Counted from the stretch's first letter, positions 26,904 to 36,725 are shown. The stretch is 64,000 bases of DNA from Oscillospiraceae bacterium (GCA_902788505.1 CADAKH010000002.1:64001-128000); one strand, 5' to 3'. Numbers and translations are program-made. The notes: generated by a model not told the origin, from the letters alone.

Positions 26904-27650
26904 ATGTCAGAGAATACAAGAAAGACAGCAATCGTTACAGGCGCTTCCAGAGGTATTGGAAAGGCTATCGCAATCAAGCTCGCAAAGAGCGGATACAACA
27001 TCGCTATCGTAGATGCATGCCCTCTCGAGAACAGCAAGGAAGCTGAGGAAGAAGTAAAGGCACTCGGCGTTGACGCAAAGGCGTATCAGTGCAATGTCGC
27101 TGATTTTGAGAAAGTCGGCGAGACTGTAGCTCAGATCAACGAAGACTTCGGCGGAATCTACATCCTCGTAAATAACGCCGGCATCACAAGAGATACTCTT
27201 CTCATCAAGATGACAGAGCAGAATTTCGATGATGTTATCGCAGTTAATCTCAAGGGCACATTCAACTTCATCAAGCACACTGCACCTATCATGATGAAGA
27301 AGAGAGAAGGAAGAGTCGTAAGCATTTCTTCTATCGTAGGTCTTGAAGGACAGGCAGGACAGGTCAACTATTCCGCTTCAAAGGCAGGAATCGTAGGCGT
27401 TACAAAGTCATGCGCAAGAGAGTTCGCTTCAAGAAACATCACTTTCAACGCTATCGCTCCCGGATATGTTGAGACTCCTATGACAGCTGTTCTCACAGAC
27501 AAGCAGAAGGAAGCGATCTTCGAGATGATCCCTCTTAAGAGATACGGTCAGCCCGAGGATATCGCAAATGCAGTTAACTTCCTCTGCTCTGAGGATGCTT
27601 CTTACATCACAGGTCAGGTATTGAGCGTTGACGGCGGCATGCACATGTAA
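26904..27650 (+). CDS. fabG: 3-oxoacyl-ACP reductase of the FAS operon
   Basis: A 248-residue short-chain dehydrogenase with VTGASRGIGKA, NNAGITRD, catalytic SISSIVG and YSASK, and the end GQVLSVDGGMHM typical of FabG. It reduces 3-ketoacyl-ACP with NADPH. It is the FAS member of two FabG paralogues in the window; both act next to a ketosynthase gene. AGGAGG precedes the start. Confidence 0.95.
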   Translation: MSENTRKTAIVTGASRGIGKAIAIKLAKSGYNIAIVDACPLENSKEAEEEVKALGVDAKAYQCNVADFEKVGETVAQINEDFGGIYILVNNAGITRDTLLIKMTEQNFDDVIAVNLKGTFNFIKHTAPIMMKKREGRVVSISSIVGLEGQAGQVNYSASKAGIVGVTKSCAREFASRNITFNAIAPGYVETPMTAVLTDKQKEAIFEMIPLKRYGQPEDIANAVNFLCSEDASYITGQVLSVDGGMHM

Positions 27651-27708
27651 TCAAGAATTGCTTATGGGGAGCAGTTCTCGAAAAAAATAATTTACGGAGA
27701 TAATTCAA

Positions 27709-28941
27709 ATGGCAAACAGAGTAGTAGTAACCGGTATGGGTGCGATCACACCTCTTGGTAACAGTGTTGAGGCTTTCTGGGAAGGTCTTAAGAAAGGCAA
27801 GGCAGCTACCGCGCCGATTACAAAGTTCGATGCAAGCAATGCAAAGGTAAAGCTCGCATGCGAAGTAAAGGGTTTTGAAGCTACAGATTACATGGACTTC
27901 AAGACAATGAAGCGTATGGAACCTTTCGCACACTATGCTTTGGCAGCAGCAAAGGAAGCTATCGAGCAGGCAGGCCTCGATATGACTAAGGAAGATCCCT
28001 ACAGAGTAGGTGTTATCGTAAGTTCCGGTATCGGATCAATGCAGGCTCACGAGAGAGAGCAGATCAGATTCGAGAAGTCCGGCAAGATCGCTCCTATGTA
28101 CATTCCTCTGATGATCGCCAACATGGCATCTGCAAACATCGCCATCCAGTATGGAATGAAGGGCATCAACACATGCGTAGTCACAGCATGCGCAACAGGT
28201 CTTCACTCGATCGGTGATGCTTTCAAAGCAGTTAAATACGGTGATGCCGATGTTATGATCACCGGCGGATGCGAAGCAGCTGTCTGCAAGACAGGTATTC
28301 AGGGATTCGCAGCACTTACTGCTCTTTCAACAAATGAGGATCCCGAGACAGCTTCAAGACCGTTCGATAAGGACAGAGACGGTTTCGTAATCGGTGAAGG
28401 ATCAGGCGTACTTGTTATCGAGTCTTATGAGCACGCAAAGGCAAGAGGCGCAAACATCCTTGCCGAGATCGTCGGATACGGTGCAACATGCGATGCGTAC
28501 CACATCACATCACCTGCAGAAGACGGAAGCGGCGCCGGTGAAGCTATGATCATTGCCATGAAGGAAGCAGGCATCAAGCCTTCCGAAGTTGACTACATCA
28601 ATGCACACGGAACTTCTACTCACCACAATGACCTTTTCGAAACACGCGCAATGAAATATGCGTTCAAGGAAGATATTAAGAATGTCTCCATCAATTCCAC
28701 AAAGTCCATGATCGGACACGCTTTGGGCGGTGCCGGCGGCATCGAGCTCATCGCATGCGTAAATGCGATCCGTGACGGTTATGTTCACGTAACAGCAGGA
28801 TCCAAGGAGTCGGAAGGCGAGATGGATCTCGACTATACATTCTTCGAACCTAAGAACCGCGATATCGTTTACGCTATGTCAAACAATCTTGGCTTCGGCG
28901 GTCACAACGCATCAATGATCGTCAGGAAGTTTGCAGAGTAA
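27709..28941 (+). CDS. fabF: 3-oxoacyl-ACP synthase II
   Basis: A 410-residue elongating ketosynthase. VVTGMGAITPLGN is the start motif; the active site is Cys in TACATGLHS, His in NAHGTSTHHND and His in KSMIGHALGGAGG. All three are intact, unlike the second half of the fused protein at 19765. It performs malonyl-ACP condensation in primary FAS and lies between fabG and accB. Confidence 0.96.
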   Translation: MANRVVVTGMGAITPLGNSVEAFWEGLKKGKAATAPITKFDASNAKVKLACEVKGFEATDYMDFKTMKRMEPFAHYALAAAKEAIEQAGLDMTKEDPYRVGVIVSSGIGSMQAHEREQIRFEKSGKIAPMYIPLMIANMASANIAIQYGMKGINTCVVTACATGLHSIGDAFKAVKYGDADVMITGGCEAAVCKTGIQGFAALTALSTNEDPETASRPFDKDRDGFVIGEGSGVLVIESYEHAKARGANILAEIVGYGATCDAYHITSPAEDGSGAGEAMIIAMKEAGIKPSEVDYINAHGTSTHHNDLFETRAMKYAFKEDIKNVSINSTKSMIGHALGGAGGIELIACVNAIRDGYVHVTAGSKESEGEMDLDYTFFEPKNRDIVYAMSNNLGFGGHNASMIVRKFAE

Positions 28942-28952
28942 GAGGGGCGGCC

Positions 28953-29441
28953 ATGGCAGACAAGAACCTTAAGACCGGACTGACATTGGAGGAGATGACG
29001 GCTTTGATCAAGGCTGTTTCCGAATCCAATCTCGACAGCTTCGATTACAGGGAAGGTGACTTTTCGCTGAGCCTTCACGCATCGAAGGGCTATGTCCAGA
29101 CGATACAGACTCCGGTAGGTAACGTTGCATCAATGTCAGTTCCTGATATTTCGCAGGCAATGGCACAGGCTTCCGAAGCAGCAAGCGGTGAAGATGATGA
29201 GGATAACGTTTTCGTTATCAAGTCACCTCTGGTCGGCACTTTCTATTCGGCTCCCGCCCAGGACAGCGATCCCTTCGTTAAGATCGGCGACCGCGTCAAG
29301 AAAGGCCAGGTCCTTGCGATCGTTGAAGCAATGAAGATGATGAATGAAATAGAATCTGACTGCGACGGCGTTATTTCGGATATACTTGTAGCAAACGGTG
29401 AGGCTGTTGAATTCGGTCAGCCTCTGTTCAAGATCAGCTGA
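28953..29441 (+). CDS. accB: Biotin carboxyl carrier protein of acetyl-CoA carboxylase
   Basis: A 162-residue BCCP. The C-terminal biotinyl domain contains SPLVGTFY and VEAMKMMNEI, where the Lys is biotinylated. The N-terminal part (LTLEEMTALIKAVSES) is the dimer/association region, and a Ala/Ser/Glu-rich linker joins them. It carries CO2 between AccC and the carboxyltransferase encoded downstream. No biotin ligase gene is in the window. Confidence 0.95.
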   Translation: MADKNLKTGLTLEEMTALIKAVSESNLDSFDYREGDFSLSLHASKGYVQTIQTPVGNVASMSVPDISQAMAQASEAASGEDDEDNVFVIKSPLVGTFYSAPAQDSDPFVKIGDRVKKGQVLAIVEAMKMMNEIESDCDGVISDILVANGEAVEFGQPLFKIS

Positions 29442-29461
29442 TTATAAGGAGGCTAAAGATT

Positions 29462-29902
29462 ATGGCTAACGCACTTAACACAACTGAGATCATGAAGATC
29501 ATCCCTCACAGACATCCTTTCCTTCTCATTGATAAGGTTGAGGATTATGTTCCGGGTGAGTATGCAATCGCTTATAAGAATTTCACATATGATGAATATT
29601 TTTTCAGAGGACACTTCCCTGAGATGCCTATCGTTCCGGGTGTCATCACAGTTGAGGCACTCGCTCAGACAGGTGCTGTTGCTATCCTTTCAAGAGAAGA
29701 TTTCAAGGGCAAGATCGCAGTCTTCGCAGGAATCGACAAGTGCAAGTTCAAGACTGCCGTTGTTCCCGGCGATACAGTAAGACTTGAGACAAGAATTACT
29801 GCTGTTAAGGGACCTGTAGGTCTCGGTGAAGCTGTTGCCACAGTTAACGGCAAGGTTGCAGTCCAGGCTACTCTCAAGTTCGCCATTCTCCAGTCAACCT
29901 GA
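29462..29902 (+). CDS. fabZ: 3-hydroxyacyl-ACP dehydratase
   Basis: A 146-residue hot-dog-fold dehydratase. PHRHPFLLIDKVEDYVPG carries the catalytic His and PIVPGVITVEALAQTGAV the Glu; RGHFPEMP is another family motif. It dehydrates 3-hydroxyacyl-ACP. It may also serve the upstream ACP/KS-CLF cassette, which has a ketoreductase but no dehydratase of its own. No FabA or FabN-type isomerase is visible. Confidence 0.95.
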   Translation: MANALNTTEIMKIIPHRHPFLLIDKVEDYVPGEYAIAYKNFTYDEYFFRGHFPEMPIVPGVITVEALAQTGAVAILSREDFKGKIAVFAGIDKCKFKTAVVPGDTVRLETRITAVKGPVGLGEAVATVNGKVAVQATLKFAILQST

Positions 29903-29921
29903 GTTTTTGGAGCTAATTTAA

Positions 29922-31265
29922 ATGTTCAAGAAAGTCCTTATTGCCAACAGGGGCGAGATTGCCGTGCGCATAATCAGAGCATGCCGTGAGATGGGCATAG
30001 AGACGGTTGCGGTATGTTCCGAGCCTGACAGAAATGCTCTCCATTCAATGCTTGCCGATCACACTATCTGCATCGGTCCAGCGCAGTCTTCCGAAAGTTA
30101 TCTCAATATCGGAAGGATTATAAGCGCCACAATTACATCAGGCGCGGATGCGATACACCCGGGCTTCGGCTTCTTATCTGAAGATCCAAAATTTGCGAAG
30201 ATCTGTGAAAGATGCAACATCGCTTTCATAGGTCCGACTTCGGATATGATCGCGGCTTCAGGCAACAAGGCTCAGGCCAAAAAGACCATGATGGATGCAG
30301 GTGTTCCGACTATTCCCGGAAGTGCCGTTGCAGTCAATACTGTCGCAGAAGGCCTCGAACTTGCCGACATCGCAACTTATCCCGTCATGATCAAAGCCTC
30401 TCTGGGCGGCGGCGGAAAGGGCATGCGTGTCGCAAGGAACAGAGAGGTTTTCGAGCAGGCATTCCTGACGGCACAGTCGGAGGCGAAAAACGCATTCGGC
30501 GATGACATGATGTATATAGAGCATTATGTCGAGCATCCCAAGCATATAGAGGTTCAGATCCTTGCCGACAAGTACGGCAATGTCGTTCATCTGGGAGAGC
30601 GTGACTGCTCGATCCAGAGAAACCACCAGAAGCTGATAGAGGAGACCCCCTGTGCCTCTTTATCCGATGAACTCCGCGAAAAGATCTGCGACGCGGCAGT
30701 AAGGGCTGCCAAAGCAGTTAACTACGAGAATGCCGGAACAGTTGAGTTCCTTCTCGAGCCCTCCGGAAAATTCTACTTCATGGAAATGAATACACGTATT
30801 CAGGTCGAGCACCCGATCACCGAATGGGTAACAGGTATCGATCTCATCAAGGAACAGATCAGGATCGCTGCAGGCGAACCTTTGAGCTTTACACAGGACG
30901 ATATCAGGATCACGGGACACTCGATCGAAGTCCGTATCAATGCCGAAGATCCTGAGCACAAGTTCAGACCGTGTCCCGGAAAGATCGAGATGGCATACCT
31001 TCCCGGCGGCAAGGGAGTAAGAGTTGATTCAGCCGTATACAGCGGCCTTGAGATCCCGCCTTACTACGATTCAATGCTCGCAAAGCTTTCCGTATGGGCA
31101 AAAGACAGGGAAGAGTGTATCAAAAAAGCGCGTACCGCATTGGGCGAGGTCATCATCACCGGTGTTACCACCAATGTCGATTACCAGTATGGAATATTGA
31201 GCAATCCGGATTTCATTGAGGGAAAGACGGACATAGATTTTATCGAAAAGCATTCGCACAAATAA
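29922..31265 (+). CDS. accC: Biotin carboxylase subunit of acetyl-CoA carboxylase
   Basis: A 447-residue ATP-grasp enzyme that carboxylates biotin on AccB with bicarbonate and ATP. It has VLIANRGEIAVRIIRA, the glycine-rich ASLGGGGKGMRVA lid, the GERDCSIQRNHQKLIEE signature and FYFMEMNTRIQVEHPITE. It is full length and followed 10 bp later by accDA. Confidence 0.97.
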   Translation: MFKKVLIANRGEIAVRIIRACREMGIETVAVCSEPDRNALHSMLADHTICIGPAQSSESYLNIGRIISATITSGADAIHPGFGFLSEDPKFAKICERCNIAFIGPTSDMIAASGNKAQAKKTMMDAGVPTIPGSAVAVNTVAEGLELADIATYPVMIKASLGGGGKGMRVARNREVFEQAFLTAQSEAKNAFGDDMMYIEHYVEHPKHIEVQILADKYGNVVHLGERDCSIQRNHQKLIEETPCASLSDELREKICDAAVRAAKAVNYENAGTVEFLLEPSGKFYFMEMNTRIQVEHPITEWVTGIDLIKEQIRIAAGEPLSFTQDDIRITGHSIEVRINAEDPEHKFRPCPGKIEMAYLPGGKGVRVDSAVYSGLEIPPYYDSMLAKLSVWAKDREECIKKARTALGEVIITGVTTNVDYQYGILSNPDFIEGKTDIDFIEKHSHK

Positions 31266-31275
31266 GGCTTAATAA

Positions 31276-32976
31276 ATGGAACTCAGATACTTATTCAAGA
31301 AGACACAGACAGACAACGTAGAACCTGAGAGCAAGGCTGCTTCGGAGGCTCCGCAGACACCCCAGGGATTATTCCAGAAGTGTGATTCATGCGGCGAGAC
31401 GATCTTTGCGGAAGAACTCAGGCAGGAACTCTTCGTCTGTCCGACCTGCGGCAACTATTTCCGTATGTTTGCATCCACAAGGATCGGCAACATAATCGAC
31501 CGCGGCACCTTCGAAGAATGGGATAACGACATCCCGGAGAAGAACCCTTTGCAGACTCCCGGATATGAAGCAAAGATCAGAAGGCTTCAGGATAAGACTG
31601 AGCTCGACGAAGCGATCGTAACAGGCAGGGGCCTTATCAACGGACACCCTTCATGCATCGGTGTCATGGACTGCCGTTTCATGATGGCTTCAATGGGAAG
31701 CGTCGTAGGCGAGAAGATCACACGCATGTTTGAGCGCGCAACCGAAGAAGGTCTCCCTGTCATTATCTTCACTGCCTCGGGCGGCGCAAGAATGCAGGAA
31801 GGCATCGTCTCACTTATGCAGATGGCAAAGACTTCCGCAGCGATCAAGAGACACTCGGACAAGGGACTTCTGTACATCACTGTCCTTACTGATCCTACAA
31901 CAGGCGGCGTTACGGCAAGCTTTGCGATGCTCGGCGACATCATTCTTGCTGAGCCCGGAGCACTTATCGGCTTCGCCGGCCCGCGTGTAATCGAGCAGAC
32001 AATAGGCCAGAAACTTCCCGAAGGCTTCCAGCGTTCCGAATTCCTTCTTGAGCATGGCTTTGTAGATGCTATAGTTGCCCGCAAGGAGATGAAAGATTAT
32101 CTCGGCAACATCCTGAAGCTCCACGAGAACAGCGGAGAATTCGTTTTCGATGGCGCTGACACCAAGGAACAAAAGAAGCTTAAGAACACACTTACTGCAT
32201 GGGACAAGGTAATGATCTCACGGGGCAAGGACCGTCCTGTTGCAGAAGATTATATAGTTAAGCTTTTCCCTGATTTCGTTGAATTTCACGGGGACAGATA
32301 TGTTAAAGATGATCAGGCGATCATGGGAGGCATTGCGACTTTCGCAGGACGCTCCGTCACAGTCATTGCCGAATCAAAAGGTCACGACACCAAGCAGAAT
32401 GTTGAGCGCAACTTCGGTATGCCTTCTCCTGACGGCTACCGCAAAGCATTGCGCCTCATGAAACAGGCTGAGAAATTCGGACGCCCCGTCATCTGCTTTA
32501 TCGATACACCCGGTGCCTACTGCGGACTTGAAGCCGAGGAAAGAGGCCAGGGCGAAGCAATCGCCAAGAACCTCTACGAACTCTCTTCACTGAAGGTTCC
32601 GGTCCTGTCGGTCATCATCAGCGAAGCCGGTTCCGGCGGAGCTCTTGCACTCGGCGTCTCTGACAAAGTGCTTATGCTGGAAAATGCAATTTACGCTATC
32701 CTGTCACCCGAAGGTTATGCAAGCATTCTCTGGAAAGACTCAAAGCGTGCACCCGAAGCGGCTTCCGAGATGAAGCTTACCGCTGAAGACATGCTCTCAC
32801 TCGGAATCGTCGAGAAAGTGATAGCCGAACCGGATGACTTATCTGCTGCCAATCTCTCGGAAGTTACGGAAGTTCTTGCATCCGAACTTGCTTTGTTTAT
32901 CGGCGGCAATCTCGATTTCGACGGCGACGAGCTTTGCGAGGAAAGATATAAGAGATACCGTAAGTACGGCGTGTAA
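31276..32976 (+). CDS. accDA: Fused carboxyltransferase beta-alpha subunits of acetyl-CoA carboxylase
   Basis: A 566-residue protein joining AccD and AccA in one chain. The AccD part (about 1-275) has the zinc ribbon CDSCGE...CPTCGNYF and crotonase-fold motifs FTASGGARMQEG and DPTTGGVTASFA. The AccA part (about 305-560) has VEFHGDRYVKDD, SKGHDT, FIDTPGAYCGLEAEERGQGEAI and SEAGSGGALALGV. Together they transfer CO2 from biotin to acetyl-CoA to give malonyl-CoA. In many Firmicutes these are two adjacent genes, accD then accA, so this looks like loss of the stop between them. Last gene of the FAS operon. Confidence 0.96.
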   Translation: MELRYLFKKTQTDNVEPESKAASEAPQTPQGLFQKCDSCGETIFAEELRQELFVCPTCGNYFRMFASTRIGNIIDRGTFEEWDNDIPEKNPLQTPGYEAKIRRLQDKTELDEAIVTGRGLINGHPSCIGVMDCRFMMASMGSVVGEKITRMFERATEEGLPVIIFTASGGARMQEGIVSLMQMAKTSAAIKRHSDKGLLYITVLTDPTTGGVTASFAMLGDIILAEPGALIGFAGPRVIEQTIGQKLPEGFQRSEFLLEHGFVDAIVARKEMKDYLGNILKLHENSGEFVFDGADTKEQKKLKNTLTAWDKVMISRGKDRPVAEDYIVKLFPDFVEFHGDRYVKDDQAIMGGIATFAGRSVTVIAESKGHDTKQNVERNFGMPSPDGYRKALRLMKQAEKFGRPVICFIDTPGAYCGLEAEERGQGEAIAKNLYELSSLKVPVLSVIISEAGSGGALALGVSDKVLMLENAIYAILSPEGYASILWKDSKRAPEAASEMKLTAEDMLSLGIVEKVIAEPDDLSAANLSEVTEVLASELALFIGGNLDFDGDELCEERYKRYRKYGV

Positions 32977-32990
32977 AAGATTCAGAGGAT

Positions 32991-33018
32991 GTCTTATAAC
33001 GCGGGGCATCCTATTTTG
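32991..33018 (+). terminator. Weak hairpin after accDA
   Basis: AGGATG and CATCCT pair across a loop of about 10 nt, followed by ATTTTGTGTTTG. A plausible but modest terminator. Confidence 0.4.
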
Positions 33019-33052
33019 TGTTTGATTTCTCAATTATTCGCAGCTGCTAAAA

Positions 33053-33153
33053 GCCGTGTGCAATTGTTCCTCATTTTTAACCGTAACAGTTGCACAAAAT
33101 GGCCGTTTTATGCAATTTTTGGCCAAATATTTACGCAAAAATTGCACAGCACC
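33053..33153 (+). repeat. Dispersed 101-bp two-hairpin element, copy B
   Basis: It aligns without gaps to the reverse complement of copy A (about 80% identity by hand count). Hairpin 1 is TGTGCAATTGTT with AACAGTTGCACA. Hairpin 2 is TGCAATTTTTG with CAAAAATTGCA, where both arms changed relative to copy A (TGCAATTGTTG / CAACAGTTGCA) so that pairing is kept. It lies between accDA and the GH3 gene. A TG-extended -10 (TATAGT, 33194-33199) lies downstream and may drive the GH3 gene. Confidence 0.8.
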
Positions 33154-33251
33154 GGCTTATGTCTCATATTCCGATACATTAGAAAAGCTATGTTATAGTT
33201 TAATCATGTTGGGTTAGGATCAGTGATAAGACTTAATGAGGCGGAAGGAAT

Positions 33252-35546
33252 ATGAATACAAAGAAATTTCTTAAAGCCATGACCGTTGAAGATAAAGCCA
33301 GACTCCTTTGCGGATCGTCTGATTTCATCATCGGAGGGTTCCGGTCTGCCGCTGGATTTGTTTCTGAGCTGAGTATGCAGGACGGCGGTACGGGCATTAA
33401 CCACCAGCACTTTTTCCAGAGACTTTTCAGAGAGCCGCCGAAGGATGAAGACCCTGTTGCCGGCATGCATGTCTTTTTCAATTTCTATGAGCCCGAAAAG
33501 CTTACGAAAAAAGAGAAAGCCATAAGAGACAGGATCAACGCTGCCATGACCGAATACAGGTGTGGTATCGATGCCGCGCCGGGCTCATATCCTCCCGGAA
33601 TCCTTCTTGCTTCAACGTGGAATCCCAAGGTCGTTTATGAGACGGGCAAGGCACTTGCCATGGAAGCGGCCGTCTACCGCATCGGAGTCCTTCTGGGCAC
33701 TCCCAACTGCAATATTTTAAGAGAACCCAGGAACGGAAGATTCTTCGAAGGTTATTCCGAAGATCCGTTCCTTGCGAAAACGCTTGCACCGGAGATGTGT
33801 AAAGGTGTTGAGTCAAAGGGCATTGCTTCCAATGTTAAGCACTTCGCGTGCAACAATCTTGAGATCAACAGAACCAACATAGATGAGCTCGTAAGCATGA
33901 GAGCGCTCCGCGAAGTGTATTTCCCTGCATTTGAAGCTTGCAGCAAGGTCGCAACTACTCTCATGAGTGCATATAACTCTGTAAACGGAACTCATTGCCA
34001 TGAAAATCCCTGGCTTCTTAAGGATGTCCTTAGGAAAGAATGGGGCTATAAGGGCGTTACCATGACTGACTGGGGCGCCTGCCGTGAAAGAGCAGGGGAT
34101 GCCGAAGCTGCAGGACAGGATCTTTTTATGCCCGGTCCTTTTGATCCTTCGGATATTGTTAAGGCAGTCAAGGACGGAAGACTGAAGATCAAAGATCTTG
34201 ATGAGGCTGCACTAAGACTCCTTGAGCTGATCGACAGATTCGGCAGCGTAAAAGCACCGGAAGGTCTTACAACTTCAAGATATGTGAAGACAGGCGACAA
34301 GGCAGCTTACAAGGCAGCATGCGAAGGTATTGTAATGCTCAAGAATAATGGAAGTCTTCCGCTCAAAAAGAATTCGAAAGTCGTTTTCTTCGGTCCTGAC
34401 CGTTTCCAGGATTCCGGATGGGGAAGCGCTGAAGTAAAGACGGACAGAACGACGATCATGTCCAAAGAACTGACAGATGAATTAGGCGGAAAGAACGTCC
34501 TTAAAGACGATATCGAAGCTTTCAGAAAAGGTGCTACGGCGATAGTCATTGAGACAGTCAATTCGGGTGAGAGCACCGACAGGCCTGACCTGAAGATGAA
34601 TAAGAAGACGGTAGCCGTGATAAAGAAACTCGCTAAGGAAAAGGGCAGGGGAAAGATCTGTCTGATACTTAACGTTCCGGGTCCCGTTGAGCTTGAAGGA
34701 CTGGAAACGGTTGTTGATTCCGTTTTCGCAGTTTTCTATCCGGGTATGATGGGATCAAAGGCAATGGCTGATATCCTTACGGGCAAGGTGAATCCTTCAG
34801 GCGCGCTGCCGTGCACATTCCCTGTCAGATATGAGGATACGCCCTCTTATCTCTGCTATCCGGATAACATCACGTGTAATTACGGCGAAGGCATCTATGT
34901 GGGATACAAGGGTTATCTCAAGCGCAGGATCAAGCCGCTTTATCCGTTCGGATACGGCCTTTCCTATTCGAAGTTTGAGACAGGAGATGTTTTCGGAAAG
35001 CGGAAAGGGGACAAGTTCAGCGTCACGTTCAGCCTTAAAAACAAGAGTGACATGGACGGCAAGGCTGTCGTACAGCTCTATGTTTCCAAGACAAAGCCCA
35101 GGACAGCAAGGGCACCTCTTGAGCTTGCCGGATTTGCAAAGCCTCTTGTTAAGGCAAAGAGTGAAGCTGAGGTGACCATTTCCTTCGGTAAGAATGAGCT
35201 CTCATATTTCGATGAGGAACTGGGTAAATTCCTGGTTGAGGGCGGCAATTACGATCTGTTCCTGAGCATTAAAGGATGTGAGGATCTGATCCCGGCAGGA
35301 AGCATTTACATAGCCGACTGTTCGGAGGAGCTGAAGTGCAGCCCTATGTGGAAGCTCAATCAGATAATGGAACAGAAGGTCCTTACTGACGCGATCGCGA
35401 AGGACTGCGAAGCTATGGGCGAGCCATATATGGGCTTTGCGATGATGGCAAAATGGTATCCGCACCAGACGTTTGCGGAGACAGTGAAAACGCCTGAAAA
35501 ATATACGGAATTTCTCAAAGCCGCAAGTGAATTCAGAGAGGAATAA
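33252..35546 (+). CDS. Family 3 glycoside hydrolase (beta-glucosidase type)
   Basis: A 764-residue GH3 enzyme. The N-terminal TIM-like domain has FFEGYSEDPFLAKTLAPE, the VKHFACNN substrate site and the catalytic nucleophile Asp273 in VTMTDWGA. A second alpha/beta domain has IVMLKNNGSLPLKK and a later LILNVPGPVELEG region, then YPFGYGLSYSKFE and a C-terminal fibronectin III-like domain (AVVQLYVS, APLELAGFAK). There is no signal peptide, so it acts on imported oligosaccharides, perhaps beta-gluco- or xylo-oligomers. No transporter gene is adjacent. Exact specificity is not readable. Confidence 0.92.
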   Translation: MNTKKFLKAMTVEDKARLLCGSSDFIIGGFRSAAGFVSELSMQDGGTGINHQHFFQRLFREPPKDEDPVAGMHVFFNFYEPEKLTKKEKAIRDRINAAMTEYRCGIDAAPGSYPPGILLASTWNPKVVYETGKALAMEAAVYRIGVLLGTPNCNILREPRNGRFFEGYSEDPFLAKTLAPEMCKGVESKGIASNVKHFACNNLEINRTNIDELVSMRALREVYFPAFEACSKVATTLMSAYNSVNGTHCHENPWLLKDVLRKEWGYKGVTMTDWGACRERAGDAEAAGQDLFMPGPFDPSDIVKAVKDGRLKIKDLDEAALRLLELIDRFGSVKAPEGLTTSRYVKTGDKAAYKAACEGIVMLKNNGSLPLKKNSKVVFFGPDRFQDSGWGSAEVKTDRTTIMSKELTDELGGKNVLKDDIEAFRKGATAIVIETVNSGESTDRPDLKMNKKTVAVIKKLAKEKGRGKICLILNVPGPVELEGLETVVDSVFAVFYPGMMGSKAMADILTGKVNPSGALPCTFPVRYEDTPSYLCYPDNITCNYGEGIYVGYKGYLKRRIKPLYPFGYGLSYSKFETGDVFGKRKGDKFSVTFSLKNKSDMDGKAVVQLYVSKTKPRTARAPLELAGFAKPLVKAKSEAEVTISFGKNELSYFDEELGKFLVEGGNYDLFLSIKGCEDLIPAGSIYIADCSEELKCSPMWKLNQIMEQKVLTDAIAKDCEAMGEPYMGFAMMAKWYPHQTFAETVKTPEKYTEFLKAASEFREE

Positions 35547-35618
35547 ACCGCTCATTTTAGGCAATCTCCTGAAAATAGTGTATTATTTATCAGGACTTTC
35601 GGGAGGTGGAGGCATTTA

Positions 35619-36725
35619 ATGAGCGAATATGATTTCCTCATAGTCGGAGCGGGACTCTACGGGGCGACTTTTGCGCGCCTTGCTGCTGACGACGGATATA
35701 AATGCCTTGTAATCGACAGAAGATCAGAGATCGCCGGCAATGTCTGCACCGAAAACGTCAACGGCATAAACGTTCATAAATACGGTGCACATATTTTCCA
35801 CACGAGTGATAAGGAAGTATGGGATTTTGCAAACAGGTTTGCCGACTTCAACCGCTATACGAACTGCGTGGTAGCAAACTACAAGGGCGAGCTTTACTCG
35901 ATGCCTTTCAACATGTACACATTCAATAAGATGTGGGGTGTTGTGACTCCGGCTGAGGCGCGGGCCAAACTTGATGAGCAGATCGCACTTGGAAAAGTTG
36001 AAGAGCCGAAAAACCTTGAAGAGCAGGCTATCTCGCTTGTCGGTCCTGACATCTATAACAAGCTCGTAAAGGGGTACACGGAAAAGCAGTGGGGAAGGAA
36101 AGCAACCGAGCTTCCGGCATTTATCATCAAGAGACTTCCGGTAAGACTTACTTACGATAACAACTATTTCAACGATGATTATCAGGGCATTCCGGTTGGC
36201 GGTTATACCCGCTGGATCGCGAACATGCTTGAAGGAATTGAGGTTAGATTGAACATTGATTTCCTTAAACAAAGGGATTCTTTGGATAAAATTGCCTCGA
36301 AAACCATCTATACGGGAATGATAGATGAGTATTATAATTACACCCTAGGCAAGCTCGAGTACAGAAGTCTGAGGTTTGAGACGGAGTTTCTGCCTGATAC
36401 CGACGACTTCCAGGGCAATGCGGTAGTCAACTACACCGACGCCGAGACACCGTTCACGAGGATCTTGGAACACAAGCATTTCGAGTTCGGGAAAGGCAAG
36501 GGGACAGTTATTACCCGAGAGTATCCTGCCGACTGGAAGCCCGGCGATGAGCCGTACTATCCGCTCAATAACGACAGGAACAACGAGCTTTACAAAAAGT
36601 ACGAAGAGCTCTCCGAAGCTGACGGCAACGTTATATTCGGCGGAAGACTCGGAAAATACAAGTACTATGACATGGACGATACGATCGCTGCATGCATGCA
36701 AGACTACAAAAGGATAACTACATGA
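35619..36725 (+). CDS. glf: UDP-galactopyranose mutase
   Basis: A 368-residue FAD enzyme that converts UDP-galactopyranose to UDP-galactofuranose for cell-surface glycans. The start YDFLIVGAGLYGATFARLA binds FAD, and KYGAHIFHTSDKEVWDF, YTEKQWGRKATELP and RLPVRLTYDNNYFNDDYQGIP are family hallmarks, ending with FGGRLGKYKYYDMDDTI. It implies galactofuranose in the polysaccharide and complements the exopolysaccharide genes at the window start. It overlaps the next gene by ATGA, so the two are coupled. Confidence 0.96.
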   Translation: MSEYDFLIVGAGLYGATFARLAADDGYKCLVIDRRSEIAGNVCTENVNGINVHKYGAHIFHTSDKEVWDFANRFADFNRYTNCVVANYKGELYSMPFNMYTFNKMWGVVTPAEARAKLDEQIALGKVEEPKNLEEQAISLVGPDIYNKLVKGYTEKQWGRKATELPAFIIKRLPVRLTYDNNYFNDDYQGIPVGGYTRWIANMLEGIEVRLNIDFLKQRDSLDKIASKTIYTGMIDEYYNYTLGKLEYRSLRFETEFLPDTDDFQGNAVVNYTDAETPFTRILEHKHFEFGKGKGTVITREYPADWKPGDEPYYPLNNDRNNELYKKYEELSEADGNVIFGGRLGKYKYYDMDDTIAACMQDYKRITT

